Source of the DNA: Ficedula albicollis
Taxonomy: Eukaryota > Chordata > Aves > Passeriformes > Muscicapidae
Direction of reading: 5' to 3'
NCBI RefSeq assembly: GCF_000247815.1
Contig: NC_021683.1
Span: 5,535,521 to 5,599,520 of the forward strand
DNA: 64,000 bases
The position numbers and the translations under genes were made by a program. The first letter of the stretch is position 1. Each line of letters opens with the position of its first letter. The notes beneath the pieces were generated by a model that was not told where the DNA came from, did no database searches, and saw nothing but the letters and a program-made list of their open reading frames with translations. This document shows positions 11,595 to 26,400 of this stretch, piece after piece.

Positions 11595-13214
11595 TACTTT
11601 AGAGGCTTCTAGAGAAGCTCTTCCAGTTACTATCTCTAACATACTACATGCCTGTACTCCTTTTGAGAGTATGTCAGGCCAAACAGAATTGCTGTGTGTC
11701 TTAATTAGAGGATGGAATTAACCAGCAGCTCCATCTTCTCTGGAAATTTCTCATGCAGAACAAAGGGAAATTATAACCTCATGTGCTTATTTTCTTGTCA
11801 TTGCAAACTGCACAGCTTTTTTTTTGACACAAAAATCACCAACTGGAGAGGGTCTGAGCAAAACAAGGATTTCAGATAATTTTCCTTTATTCAAACTTAG
11901 AAACTTGGTGTTATTAAATAAGACTGGAATTTTTCAGTCTAATAATTCCAGGCACTGCCGTGAAACTTTGAATCTTCAGAATGCAGAGTTTTTCTTTTAT
12001 CAGCTGTACACTTTTATAATTTTTTCTGGTTTCCTTTTTATCTTGTTTTCCTAAAGGCTTGTTTATCACTCCTTTTAGTCTGCATATGTCTGTTGTATCC
12101 CTTCCCCAGTGACTTCTGTGTTGAGGCCTATTTCACAAAATGTGACAGATAACAGGGGTTTCAAGGTTCAGTGCTTTCAACTTTGGTGGAAAATGATGTG
12201 TGGGGACATTCAGCTCTCACCAGACCCAGGAGAATCCCTTCAGGAGCTCACATTTGAGACCCAGGGGAGGGTAGGAGGTAATCACTGTAAATTCCAGTGC
12301 TCGCAGGATGGCTTGACTAGAAATGTTCCTTTTGATCCTGTAATTTTCCAAAGCTTATTTTGTGAGAAAATTATTTTTGGCCTAGAAAAAGAAATCAAAT
12401 GGAAAACCAGACAGGTGAAATTTGAATCTTTTCCACCCAATATCCTCCTTTACTCTGTCATCACCCAAAGCACAGTTTGGTCTTGTAATTGCAGATCTTC
12501 CTGTGAGTCCCCTTTTATTCTTGTAAAACAGAAGGCAAGAGTGAGCTGTGGAATCAAGTCTGAGCTCCATCCTCAACATCTGGAAGAATTCAGCAGCAGA
12601 TACTGTCATGGGGCCTTCTCTAACACCCACAGAGAGGGAGTGTTTTCCCTGAGGTCCTCCTGGCCTTTCATAATGGGCATCTCTCAGGGTTTCAGTCTGA
12701 CAAAACTCCCAGGGACAAATACCCTTTCTCCTGGATCCAGAAAGTCAGAGATAAATAAACTTGGCACTATGATTTCTTGTCTTGAGGATGTGTCAATAAT
12801 ACCCACTTGTTCTTGAGTCTGTCAAATCCACTGACAAATTAGGGTAAAGACATCTTCCCTTTTTTAAAAGTCATCAAAATCCCCTTTTCTACTGTTCCCT
12901 CAGCTCCATCGTCATCATAATGGAACACAGCCTTGCTGGAGTCAAGCCTAGTCAGGGTATGTTTCTTCTTGGATAAGAATTTGTCCTATTGTAGAACAGA
13001 AAGATCTGTCTTTATTCCCAGCCCTCATGTCAGTGTGTTTTTGGTAGGTAACTTCTCCTGCCTCAGTTTCCCATGCTAGAGAGTGCAGGCAGTGACATCT
13101 GCCCATCTGAGCAATGCTACACTGTCAGAGGGGCCTTTCTCATGCTCAAGCATTGCACTTCCATCTCTGAGAACAGCAGGGTCCTCTTCCTTGAACCTTG
13201 AGCTCACTGGCTAA
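11595..13214. other. Unannotated DNA holding a second long open frame
   Basis: No recognised gene. A plus-strand frame at 12109-12816 stays open for 235 codons. The predicted protein has no domain I recognise, no signal peptide and no membrane segment, and its composition resembles translated non-coding DNA. Two frames above 230 codons within 3 kb is unusual for sequence of this composition, so a lineage-specific exon or decayed element is possible but unsupported. Confidence 0.3.
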
Positions 13215-13415
13215 AGATGCTCCCTCTGTAAGGAGGGGGAAGTATCATTATTGACTAATAACTGTTATTGGCTCTAAACTACCAGCTTGCCTTGCTAACA
13301 TACGTTCATAATTATGTGAGATTCTGCTCTAATGAATGGCATTGATTATAAAAACTGGATACATCATTGTTGATTAATATAATTAATAATGTTTTATTTA
13401 TGTTGTATGTGGCAA
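13215..13415. promoter_or_regulatory. Possible conserved non-coding element
   Basis: An AT-rich island with dense ATTA cores (ATCATTATTGAC, GACTAATAAC, CATAATTATG, TTGATTAATATAATTAATAATG) lies at the edge of more GC-balanced DNA. The pattern fits a developmental enhancer but is equally expected in AT-rich DNA. Confidence 0.2.
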
Positions 13416-13625
13416 GGCCAGAGTGGGAGGGGGATAATAATGGGATGGACTCTTAGAAAGGCAAGATGAGATTTAGATTGAATACCTTGAAACAAAGGCA
13501 GCCCCTATGGTACCAGAGGTTTCCTTCACAGGTAGTGCAGCAGTTCAGCAGTGGTGACTGTCCCTAGGATGACTTGAAGTAGACATTAGATATTAACAGT
13601 GAAGTGCTTTAGAAGTTTCTGCTTC

Positions 13626-13640
13626 TTTTTTTTTTTTTTT
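13626..13640 (+). repeat. Poly-T run (15)
   Basis: Fifteen consecutive T. It could be the A-tail remnant of a minus-strand retroposon, but no element body is recognisable next to it. Confidence 0.9.
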
Positions 13641-13729
13641 GGTGGCAATTTTTTTCTGGTTTGCTGAGAAAGGAAAAACTTAATTCACATTCACTGCAGA
13701 CAGCTTCTTCCTCTGCTTTTGACATTTAA

Positions 13730-14270
13730 CCCTATGCTAAGGGGCCCAGAGCTGCTAAATCTACAGCCGCCACTGTTAGCACTAACGTATCGTATCAAAA
13801 TCCCCGACTTCTAGCAACCAGGGATTAAACTGAAACAAAAGTTGGAGAGAATGAGTTTCTCACCATCTCTCTCTTTCCATTATATTCAAGCCACACTTCC
13901 TGCATCTGCTATAAATATTTAAAGCAGCAGTAGCCAACGTTTAAAGATTGGGACGGAAGCAGAAATCCAACCGTGTCTGCGCCTTCCTCTGCAGCCTGTG
14001 GCAGCTCCAGCACATCAGCCAGAGGTCGTGTGCATTCTTAATGAGGTCATCTACCCTCTGCTTACATGGGAGGCAATGTGAAACTTCAGGGAGAGTTTTA
14101 TTTGCTAACCATGGTTTATAGCCTTGGATGAGTTGGGGATAACTTTATAATAACATATGTCCAGGCCTAGCAGGCAATCGTGGTTATGTAAGATATAATT
14201 AGTGAAAAGCCTGGAAAATATGTCTCTGTTTCTACAGCTTCCATACAGTAAGTACTAATACAATTTCTCA
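13730..14270. promoter_or_regulatory. CpG-retaining possible conserved element
   Basis: Against a CpG-poor background this stretch keeps CpGs in otherwise AT-rich context (for example GCCGCCAC, AACGTATCGTATC, CCCCGACT, CCAACGTTTAAAG). Retained CpG in gene-poor DNA is a hint of constraint. Near the end, CTGTTTCTACAG (to 14237) is followed ten bases later by GTAAGTAC (from 14248), a good acceptor-donor pair flanking a possible 10-nt microexon. No coding frame supports an exon. Confidence 0.25.
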
Positions 14271-14990
14271 ATATGCAATGTACTTTTATCTCTCTTTTGG
14301 GTGCCTATTACTCATGGAGGGTTAGCTTTCAAAAAGAAAAGAAAACGAGATAGTACTACAGAGACACAGAATTAAAGTCTAAGGCCAAATTCTTAACAAA
14401 TGCAAGTTTTTTGATTGGAGTTTCCCACTAATATTCCTGAACTGATTTACTTTTCCTCCATTTTGGAACCAAATGCCTCTCCTTCTTCTTCTATATTACA
14501 TTAGCTCTCTTCTGAGAAGTTATTTTGGACACAAGTATTTTGCTCAGGAATTGAAGTCTAAGACATCTCCTTTAGTTTCTCAACAGTCACTTTAGAGACA
14601 ATTAATTTAGACTTTTAATTATGTGTACACCCCAGCACTGGTTTGAAGTGTCTAAGAACCCTTCTTCCATGCACACTGAAGAGGTACCACAGACAAAAGG
14701 GACAGCCTCATTAGTGCTATCTTTGTTTATCTCTGCTTGATATTTTGGGATTCATTCATTTGAATGTCTTTCACTGAAAAGTAGACAAATCTGTTTATTA
14801 CTTTGCTTGCAGCATTTAGTTTGAGCTCTGGCTCCATGGTATGTGAGGCATGAAATGGGACTGGCTGCTCATGCCAAGAGAACAATAGCAGCCCAGACTA
14901 ACTTTCAGGTCTGTGGATCCATAGTCCAAATCCTTGTAGGAAAGACATTTGGCATCACACTTTTCATCCACACCACGTGCTTAAGGGGTC
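14271..14990. other. Unannotated unique DNA
   Basis: No gene, RNA or transposon signature is visible in this AT-rich stretch. Confidence 0.6.
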
Positions 14991-15108
14991 GATTTTTTCC
15001 TTATGAGTGGTTCTAAGGTATCCCTTGGGCTCTGGGAAGGCTCACTTTTGATTTTTTCCTTATGAGTGGTTCTAAGGTATCCTTTGGGCTCTGGAAAGGC
15101 TCACTTTT
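14991..15108. repeat. 59-bp tandem duplication
   Basis: The unit starting GATTTTTTCCTTATGAG at 14991 recurs at 15050. Two substitutions are visible (TCCCTTGG/TCCTTTGG and CTGGGAAGG/CTGGAAAGG). Confidence 0.95.
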
Positions 15109-17583
15109 TGACAGTGCACAATGTTAAGGTCTTAAAGACTGATCAACACAAAGTCTTGCTCTTGGAAGACTGTATTGACTTTTATGGTGAACAAGCTTGT
15201 TATTGTGATTTTATTCTGGATAAAGAGTCATCTGTAGTAACTCAATGCAGCCTGAGAGAGGCTCCTTAGGACTTTTGAAGATGACATTTGATTTTCAGCC
15301 AGAATAACAGAATTCCACCTAGACGACCCATAAGCTTTTTTTTTACTGCTAAAGCTCTCCTTTGGAAGAGATTATATCATAAATGAATTGAAGCATTTCC
15401 TGGGGCATTGAGTAACATCTTTAAGAACTTGATTTTAACCCTCTGAGGGGTCAATGGGAATTTTTTATCTGACTTCAGGATGCTTAAACAAGACATTTAT
15501 TTTCTGTTCTTTAAAAACAAAATCTTCCTGACTATTGTTTGTATTATTATTCCTGCTTTCATTTCTACTGCTGAACTCCTCTCTGGAATTAGTCCTTTAA
15601 TCTCCATGGTAAAAAAGAAAAGAAAAAAAAAAAGTGCTGATAAGTGGAGACTGGACAGCGGATACATCAGCCCTGTGATTACCCTACTATATTTGGACAT
15701 TGAAACTGAGAAGTTTCTGCCAATTGCAGCCAGCCCATGGGGACTGGTGAGTTCTGTCAATGGATCTTGTTTGATTGCTTTTTTTACCGGCGGCTGTCGC
15801 TATCTTTTTGGCCCTACTAACACCCAGGTCGATAACTGAAAAGCTGTGTGGATGCAGAGATTTCCTCTGCTTCCCAGGTTGGTAGCAGAGGTTATGTGCT
15901 GTAAATCACGTGCCATTATGTGATGAATCTGGATCATAATCTAAAGGAGACAAATACCTGGATTAATTATGGTTTATTTATAGATGCTCTTCACAAAGAA
16001 AGGCTGTGAAATAATTCCTTGTAGGAAATCATTTGACCCCTAGTCCTCAGTTGTCTTTTTACAGGTGAATGTGAAGCAGTGTCACAGCTGGTCTACAGGG
16101 AAACTCACAGATCAGCCAAAGCTGGAGAATCTCTCTGATTTTGGAGAATTCATCTAAAGTGTTTCATGCCATCTAGATCTGAAGGTTTGGTTAGGCCACC
16201 TATAGATCCAGATGCATTTAGTTCAGTCAGGATTGGGAGCTTTCTTGAAGTTCAGGAATGTTTCTGCACACACACATACAACTCCCCCAGCCCCCCAACA
16301 AGCTGTGTGTGCAGTTCTCTGGACAAAGCTGATTGAATTAAACCTGAGTCCTTTCATGCTGTCTGGTACCGGGAGTTAATGAACTGTTGCCTGCAATGTT
16401 TAGTGCTGTGTGTAATCAGTCACTAATTGTAGAAACAACTGATTTCAGGGAGTTTGTGGCAATTATGAAACGCTCATGATGGCAGCAATGTACTAAAACA
16501 AAATAAAAGACGCTCTTTTCTCAAGCAAAACCAGTGAAGTGGCTGGGTTTTCAGGGAGAAAATGATAGCCTCTCCTCTGACACTCAGTAAAATCAAAAAT
16601 TGGTAAATATCTGCCTCAAAAATAAAGAGAAGTAGTGGTTCTTTTGCAAGTAATGTTAATCTAAAAGGTTTGGAGGAAATCTTGGTTTTAGTTTTGAAGG
16701 GATGTATGCTTTGAGCTCACCTGATGGCATTTCAAAGGGTTAACCTGGCACTGGGCACGGGTGTGGGGGAAGCAATGTGTTCATTTCCGTTCCGTTGTGA
16801 ACAGATCGATAAACAAACTGGAATGTCACTATAAATCTTAGAAAAATTGCCTGCTAAGGAAATGTGAACATTTTTATACAGTTCCTGCTTTCAGGAGCTT
16901 GAGTAAGGGATAGCCCTGAAATATGCTAAGTCTGAATGCTAAGGTTAAATCAGCAACATAATCAGTCAAACAAGCTGAGCCTTCACCAATGCAGAATTAA
17001 TATCAGCACTGGATCTCTCTGCCTTAGTGCTGTGCCACGGTGACAACACCTCAGAAAAGGTGGTGGTGAGGCAGCACACACCACCTGAGCTCTGCTGGTG
17101 CCCTCTGTGCTTCTGCTTGATGCAGATTTATCACACTAACAGGCTAAATCTCACTAAGCTACAGAGAGCTTTTAAGACAATTATACTGCAGTGTCGCCTT
17201 TCTGCAAGAGTCACATCTCGCTGAGGAGTGAGTGGGATAATTAATCTGCAGTCTTTGCCTTTCATTCATAATGAATAACTTGCTTAAAAATGTAATGCTA
17301 CTCCTAGGTGGCTTGTCTTCTTAGTGTAAGTCCTTGGTATGTATATTTTTGATCTGTATATTTTCCTATGGTTACAGGTAACTGCACCTGTGCCCACGGG
17401 CCTGGAGGAAGGCAAATGCAGGGCGGTGTGTGCACAGAATTTCCTGACTTGGGTTCATGGGTGATTTATGGGTGAGGTTTGCACAGCCCAGAGACCAGGG
17501 ATATTCAGGAAGTTGTAGCTCAATGGGAAAAGCTTTGGCAAAAACTTTTTGTTTCCCTACTCCCCACCAAACTGGGAAAATTA
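15109..17583. other. Unannotated unique DNA
   Basis: No supported gene. The 119-codon plus-strand frame at 15480-15839 encodes hydrophobic and lysine-rich segments and looks like translated AT-rich DNA. At 16735-16870 the sequence keeps several CpGs (TTCCGTTCCGTTG, AGATCGATAAACAAAC) and a forkhead-like ATAAACAAAC, a weak hint of a regulatory element. Confidence 0.5.
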
Positions 17584-17701
17584 GTGTGTGCTCAGCCCCA
17601 GCCTGGAGGAGCTGTAATCTACAGTTTTAAACATAGTTTTCCGTGTGTGCTCAGCCCCAGCCTGGAGGAGCTGTCATCTACAGTTTTAAACATAGTTTTC
17701 T
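17584..17701. repeat. 59-bp tandem duplication
   Basis: The unit starting GTGTGTGCTCAGCCCC at 17584 recurs at 17643. The copies differ at one internal base (GTAATC/GTCATC) and at the last base. The unit length equals that of the unrelated duplications at 14991 and 21103. Confidence 0.95.
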
Positions 17702-19039
17702 GTCAGGAGATGTGGAGAAAAGGTATATTGATGATCATGGTTAAGCCAGCACTGCTTTCACACGTTCAAAGCTTTTTTCCTCACTACCTAGGCTGTAAGA
17801 CTGTCCTGCGAGGTAACAGGACTTCATTTTTTAGTGAATTCTCACCAAAAGAGGAAATATTGTATTAAATAAAAAGGTATAGAGATCCCCACACGAGACA
17901 ATGCACTTCTGTTTCAGTCAACTATATCAGAATTAATTTGTGAGTTTAGTAATGCTGGATTAACAGGAGATAAGCTAAAACCACTTATCTGTTGGTGGAT
18001 CTCTGTCAACCTGCTGATCCAGGGACTTGTATCTGTTGCTACAAAAATCAGTAAGAAAAAGGAAAGAGCTCCCAGGAACTGAGAGTTCCTGTGCCTGTGC
18101 TGTTTGTACAGACAAGCTCTCCACATGACAATTGACCTTCTGCTGGCAGGTCTGGTTTTGTTGTAATCTTTCAGAGGTTTTGGGGAAGAGCTCAGCTGCA
18201 GTAAGTGCTAGTGGAACTGTGATAGTTTCTAGCAGCTGATGGTCTGGTATTCCCAGATTTTAGAGTGGACTGTTTTATATTAATTTTAACAATAGACTGT
18301 ACTGGAGAGCTTTTCCTCTGGTAGCAGTTACAGAAAGGAAGAGAGAAAAGGAAGAAAAGTATTTATATCCTTTAATTCAGCTTTTTTGGCATCCTGACAG
18401 ACAAAATCAGAAGTTGAAACTGGGGCTAGAAATATATTAGGTATATCCTAATGTAATTTTTAAAAGAAAAAAAAAAAGGCAGGTTATTGAAATCCCCCCC
18501 ATTTTATTCCTTTTCTTTTTTTTTTTCCTTGAAATTACAGGAGATCCTGATAATTTACAATATTGACAGCTTCAAGTGTAAATTAATGTTTTCAAGGCTG
18601 CATTTGCCCAAACCGCCACTAATAATTTTTAGTGGACTTCCTGTGAAAATGTAATCGCTAAAGAAATGGGGGGAAAAAAAAAAAAAGTCTTCTTGGATCT
18701 ACAGCATATAAAACACAGTGTGTCTAACACACTAAAACTGCTGGATTAGCTGGTGGCTGCTGAAAGCCCAGCCAGGCTGGGTGAGGGACCCAGAGCTGTG
18801 TGAGGGTTCTGGGGGGATGCTGTGCCTGTGCTGGGGTGGAGAGGCACACAGCCTCGTGCATTACACCCAGCAGGTGTGGAAATGCACTTGAAAGCCATTT
18901 TTCTCTTTCCTTAGGACTTTGTCTTTCTTCCCAGCGCCGTGGAGCAGGGATGAAGGGACTGGGGCCATGCCTTTGACGTGTGCGTGCATTTGCAGCTCGG
19001 CTGAGGTCAGAGCAGAAGAATGCTGCTGTAATTATGGCT
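17702..19039. other. Unannotated unique DNA
   Basis: No gene is supported. Features are short A/T-runs near 18466-18477, 18518-18528 and 18672-18685, and a small hairpin with 7-bp arms at 18616-18622 and 18629-18635. The 120-codon minus-strand frame at 18724-19086 lies in a GC-richer patch and has no recognisable domain. Confidence 0.55.
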
Positions 19040-19215
19040 GCAGGCAAGGGCTGAGCATAATGGGAATCAGGGTCTGGCTCAGCCAAAGATTTCCTGTATG
19101 ATCCTGGTCAAGTCACTTAATTACTTTTGCCTCATTTCTCAGTTGTACAGTGTATATCCTAAGGCTTCAGTTACCTGCCTTGTCTATTTAAATCAAACTC
19201 CCTTTGAAGCCAGGA
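19040..19215 (+). mobile_element. MIR/L2-like ancient SINE fragment
   Basis: The stretch around 19098-19150 (GATCCTGGTCAAGTCACTTAATTAC, then TGCCTCATTTCTCAGTTGTAC, each shown here as a shortened match) follows the conserved MIR core, in which a tRNA-derived SINE carries a GACCTTGGGCAAGT-type motif followed by CCTCAGTTTCC and ATCTGTAAAATGGG-type motifs. The copy is strongly diverged and its ends are unclear, as expected for an element inherited from early amniotes. Confidence 0.6.
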
Positions 19216-21102
19216 CTGTACAATGAGACTATACTGTTAATTGGAGTCTCTGGGTGATAGTGTAATTGTGTGTAGTGTAATAACAACATTTCCCTGCAAT
19301 TTGCATCAGTTTTGCCACGGAATCAGCCCTCTGCAAAGCTCACAGTTTTACACTGCTCCTGTTGAACACCAGTGCACGAAACTTAATGCTGGCCCATTAA
19401 ATGTGGGCTAATCTCACTCAGGAGACTTATCACTGAGTGCACTGAAAGGCACTGCAAAGGCAGACCTCTCATTTATTGTTTTCTGGGGCTGGGATTTCCC
19501 CCGAAATCCCTTCTTTCACTGGAGAAATGGAGTGAAAGGCCTGGCACCATGTCCATGTGCAGTGTCCCTGCATCCCTGGGTGCAGATGCTGGTGTGGTCC
19601 AGTATGGGAATGAGTTGTCAACTGTTCCACACAGGTTTTCAGGTGAGGGTTTGTGGGCTTGAGCTCACACGATGGGCCTGAATTTGCTATCTAAAGCTAT
19701 GAGGTAAGAAGTTAATGAAAAGTTAAACCAACCCTTGTTTCTTCCCCATAAAAGCAGAGTAGTTATGAAAGGCTTCTAGTGAAATAAATAAATAAGCAAG
19801 TCAAGTTTCATTTGATTTTAAGAGAAACAAGCAGAACACAGAATTAACAAACTAACCATGGCCCTACAATTTCAGTGACATTTTGAGCAGCGGTTCATGA
19901 TTTGGGATGAACTGTCCTGACAGAAATTGCTGTTTTGTAACTGTAAATATTGCTGAAATCCAAGCTTATGTAAATATTTTTAAATGGGAGGAACATAGAC
20001 AACATGTAATGCAGAGTTTAGGTTGATCATGATGGAGATTGGATCTGCTAGGGTAACTCAGCTGGCTGTGATGGGGTCTATGGTAATTGGGGCTGAAGTG
20101 AATGGTTAGGAAAGGATTGTTTTCATAATTTTGCGTGGTTGTGTGGTAAGGGAGAAACCCAACCCTGTGTAAAGGGCCTGCACGAGTGCCATGGATCTCA
20201 TATATCCCCCTAAACCCCTCAGAATGGGACTTAGATGGGAAATTCATCAGAGAAATCAGTACAAGGTCAAATGGTGTTTGTTCGCCCCTGGAGTAGGCAG
20301 GAGGGAAAAATTCATTTGAATTGCAAGAATATGAAGTTGAGTGGGTTTTGCTGACTTTCAGAATGAATTTGGCTGGGAACCTAAGTGAATAATAAGTGGA
20401 CGCAGATTAAGAAATCTTACAATTTTTTATTGTTTTTGAGCAAAAGCTTCCATTTTTTCCAACATTAGAAAGATAGATTATTCAGATTCAAAATTTCCTG
20501 TTTGTTTTTCTAAATGGGAATATGTAATCCATCAGAGAAGCCACAGAATTTTAAAATATATTTAAATATATTTTAAATGTATACGTGTATTTTTTCCTCA
20601 CCTCAAGGGCAGGAGAATATTTTAATTATGGAAGGAAACCTGGAGAACGAGGCAAGTTTTTGCCTGTTGTGAAGTGCCCCATCTCAATCTGGCTGCATCT
20701 AACATCTTGTTTCTGCATCTGCTTAAATCAGCATAGAAAACTCTTGAAATTTTTGAAGGTGGGTGTTGTAAATAGTATATATACAACAGTTAAATGTGGA
20801 AAAGGTGGGATCTAAAGCTGCAGATGGTCTGCAGTTACCATTCACCTATGGATTAGTCTATGTACATCCTCACAAGAACATTTATAGTAAAGGTTTTTCC
20901 ATTTGTTGTGTGCACACATGCAATATATGTGTAGAAGCAGCTAAGAATTTGCCAGGTGCACCTTCTATTAATAGCAGGGGAGAATCTCCTGCTCCAGCAC
21001 AGCCTCTGCTCTCTTTGGATAACAGAGCTCTGAGACACTGCCTATAAAATGGGCTAAATCCTACCAAGCTGTGTGTTAATGAAAGTGGAAATTTAGGTGT
21101 CT
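19216..21102. other. Unannotated DNA with a 28-bp perfect palindrome
   Basis: No gene is supported. At 20550-20577 the sequence is a perfect AT-only palindrome centred between 20563 and 20564, able to extrude a cruciform. A short AAAT-type repeat lies at 19782-19795. Open frames here are all under 100 codons. Confidence 0.55.
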
Positions 21103-21220
21103 GTGAGTGAACAATTCAGTAAAAGAGCTGTGTAATCCTGTGTCCCTGTTTACATGTGCACGTGAGTGAACAATTCAGTAAAAGAGCTGTGTAGTCCTGT
21201 GTCCCTGTTCACATGTGCAT
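21103..21220. repeat. 59-bp tandem duplication
   Basis: The unit starting GTGAGTGAACAATTCAG at 21103 recurs at 21162. Three substitutions separate the copies (TAATCC/TAGTCC, GTTTACA/GTTCACA, GCAC/GCAT). Confidence 0.95.
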
Positions 21221-23443
<2,223 letters not shown>

Positions 23444-26400
23444 AATAGGGAAAACAAAAAGCCTCACTTTCATATTAGCTAATTTAAGGAGGCAAAGAAG
23501 GACTACCAGAAACAAGAGGTTAGTTTTTTAAATTTATCAAAGGTTCACTCCAGGCCTGAGCTGTAGCAGAGAGAGGATGTGGTACTTGGATGCTGATGTT
23601 CTGGGTTTCACTGAGGACTGAATTAATTGAGGATATCAGATGTATGAGAGACACCAAAATATCATGGACAGCTTCTGTTTCCAAAGGTAGCAAATGGTTT
23701 GGCAATTATTTTTGGGGTGCTTTCCTGCATGCCTTGAAACTCAACAATAAGGAGCAGATCTTTGTGTAGTGCCTCATGTCTGGCTTTTTTCAGTATCCTG
23801 ATGAGTCTTTTCCAGATTAGGTCATGGGACTCATTAGATGTGCATGTTTGACACAGATCCTTTTCTTCCTCCCAATTTTTAAAAGAACACCAGGAAATTG
23901 TACAGTTACTAAGCCTGAGTTAATATTTTTTATATTAGGGTGATGTGGTGCCAGAACTCCTGCTTTTCTGTTGGGCACTATAACTGCTGTCACTGCTAGT
24001 CAAAATCCAGCTCTGTAAGGAAGAAAAGCATGCAAATGGAAGGTTTAATATTTGGCATATGAGAGGTTCTTTGTTTTCCTTCCCCTTTGCAACCACTGTC
24101 ACTAAGTTACATTCAGCATTGGTGTTTTTTCTTCCTGTAACTGATATGCATCCAGGTAAGCAGATCCATTGACTTAACAGAGACAACTCAAGAGAGTGAG
24201 GGATTTTAGGATCAAATTGTCCAGACCTGTGCAAGGTTTTCAGCTCTTCTGGCTGGAAATTGGCAGCTCCTGGAGCTACACTTGGCAGTTTCCTGCAGGA
24301 GAAGCTTGGTCTGGGGCAGCAGAGTCCCAGGAGGGAAATTTGGCTTGCACAGAGGCATGGCTAGCTCAGCACCTCCCATTTTGCCCAGCCAGTCATGTTT
24401 TCCAAGAGATCATTTATATCCTGGAAAAGGAAGAGACTGGAAGAGTGTGGCTGAGGTGAATCTTGCAGACCTCTCCCCAGTGTGAAATGCATTTGAACTT
24501 TGTCCTCATGGAAGCTTTGGATCTGTGGGCTCCGTGGGGAGCCATGGCTCACATCGTGCACACTCAGCAGTGGCAGCCTGCAGAATTTGGCTTCTTTTCT
24601 ATCTTTGCATCTCAGCTCAAGAGCCAGTCAGCTCTTGGCTTTCTTACACATGGCTGTGACCTGTCTTCCTGCAGACATCTCCTTTTGAAAGGTAAAGAGG
24701 AGAGGTTAAATCTTCAGTGTCATTGTAAATACTTTTAAAAGACAGATTGAATGTCCATGTCTGTCCCTTGGAGCAATTAGATTTGCCTACAGCCCTCCAA
24801 ATGAAGTGATGGGAGCATGACAGCCAAATGCTGTCATGATGGAACCAGGCTGGCTTGTAAAAAGGGCTACTCAGTGATGCAGCTGCTCTGTGAGGACTGG
24901 ATGTTTTCTCCCATAGAAGTAGATTATCCCAACCAATCCCATATCCCTGTTTCAGACCAGCTCTCCCTCAGCATTTAACAAGTAGAACAGACTATCACAT
25001 AGTTCCAACCTGTTCAGATGTTATTCTGCTTCTGCTTACAGGTTATTTTATGTTCAGCTGGAAACTTGAGCATTTTGAACTCCTGAACCACCATCTGCTC
25101 AATCTATAGAGTCTGTTTATCAGAGGGTTTAAGTGCACTGTAAGGTCCAAACCATTTTATGGAGCCTTGCCAGCTGAGATGAAATATTAGTTGCTGTATA
25201 TTTTGAAAAACTGTCGCTTTGTAGGCCAAAAGAGCTTGGAGATCCCAGCTGGTAATCAAAGAGCAGTGTCACATTTTTTATGGTTAGGGGCACCATTGGT
25301 CCCAGATTCTTTAGAAACCAAACTGATAAATTAGCCAATCAAATTTAGATCTGACTTAAATCCAGAATGCCATCACTGAAGACCTATATCACCAACAATA
25401 ACCACTGCAAAAAGTTACACCTTGTGAAAGTAAACATGTAAAGCACGTATGCAAGATGTTTAGCTTCATGTTCAATAAATCCCTCCTCAGAAAACAAGAG
25501 CTAAACACAGGCGTGATCCTGCAAGCACTTCTGCCTGGGTGGAGATGTCCTAACCTGTCACCATGAGGATCTGAAAGGGTTTGCTATTGATTCCTGTGGG
25601 TTAGATGTGAGGGCTCCTTATTCTTCTCAGTGCACAGGGCAGATCACTGTGGATAAGCAAGATTTAGAAGGCTTCACTCCTTGGTCCTGTAATGCAATTA
25701 GTGACAATTAAATCTGATTCTGCACCTTACTACTCAGTGCTGGGGCTAATCCAGTGAAGGCCATGCTCTGAGATGCTGTGTGCCAGTGGAATGGATTGCT
25801 GAGCCTTTAGCCTGGACTCGTGTGGAGGGACAAACTCCCTGTTGTAGAGCTGGCTTTGGTGGCAGTGTGGCAGCTCTGGGCTCACAGGAGCCATGTGCAG
25901 GCTGGCTGAGGGTGGGCCAGGTGTGCACCTGGGCTCTAGGGTGAGATCAAGACAGAGGCAGTGCCTTTGGAAGGTGCTTCTCCAGCATCTTCCCAGTTTG
26001 ACAGCCACACAACCTGAAGGAGGCATCTCTTGGTGATCTTGGGAGGTGAGGACTGGAGAAAATGAGGAGATTGTGGCACTCTCTCCTTGGCCTGATGCTG
26101 CTTCTCACAGTGGACTTGTGAGCAAATCCCAAACCTGTGACATCTCCTGCTGGCCACAGTGTGACCTGGCACTTGTCACGACCTCTGAGACCAAGCCCTG
26201 GGCTTTGGCAAGAGGGGGAAGGGGACAGTGGGATTATTCCTGAGATGAGCTCCGAGCACACAGCTGTCCTAGCTGAGACACTTGCCAGCCTTCTAAAATA
26301 AACCCATGCAAGCCACTCTTTTCTGATCAAAGAATGAAGTGGCTTAAGCTGGATAAAGCCTGTGTTGGTGACAGACTTCACTGCTAGGGCCAGCTCCTGC

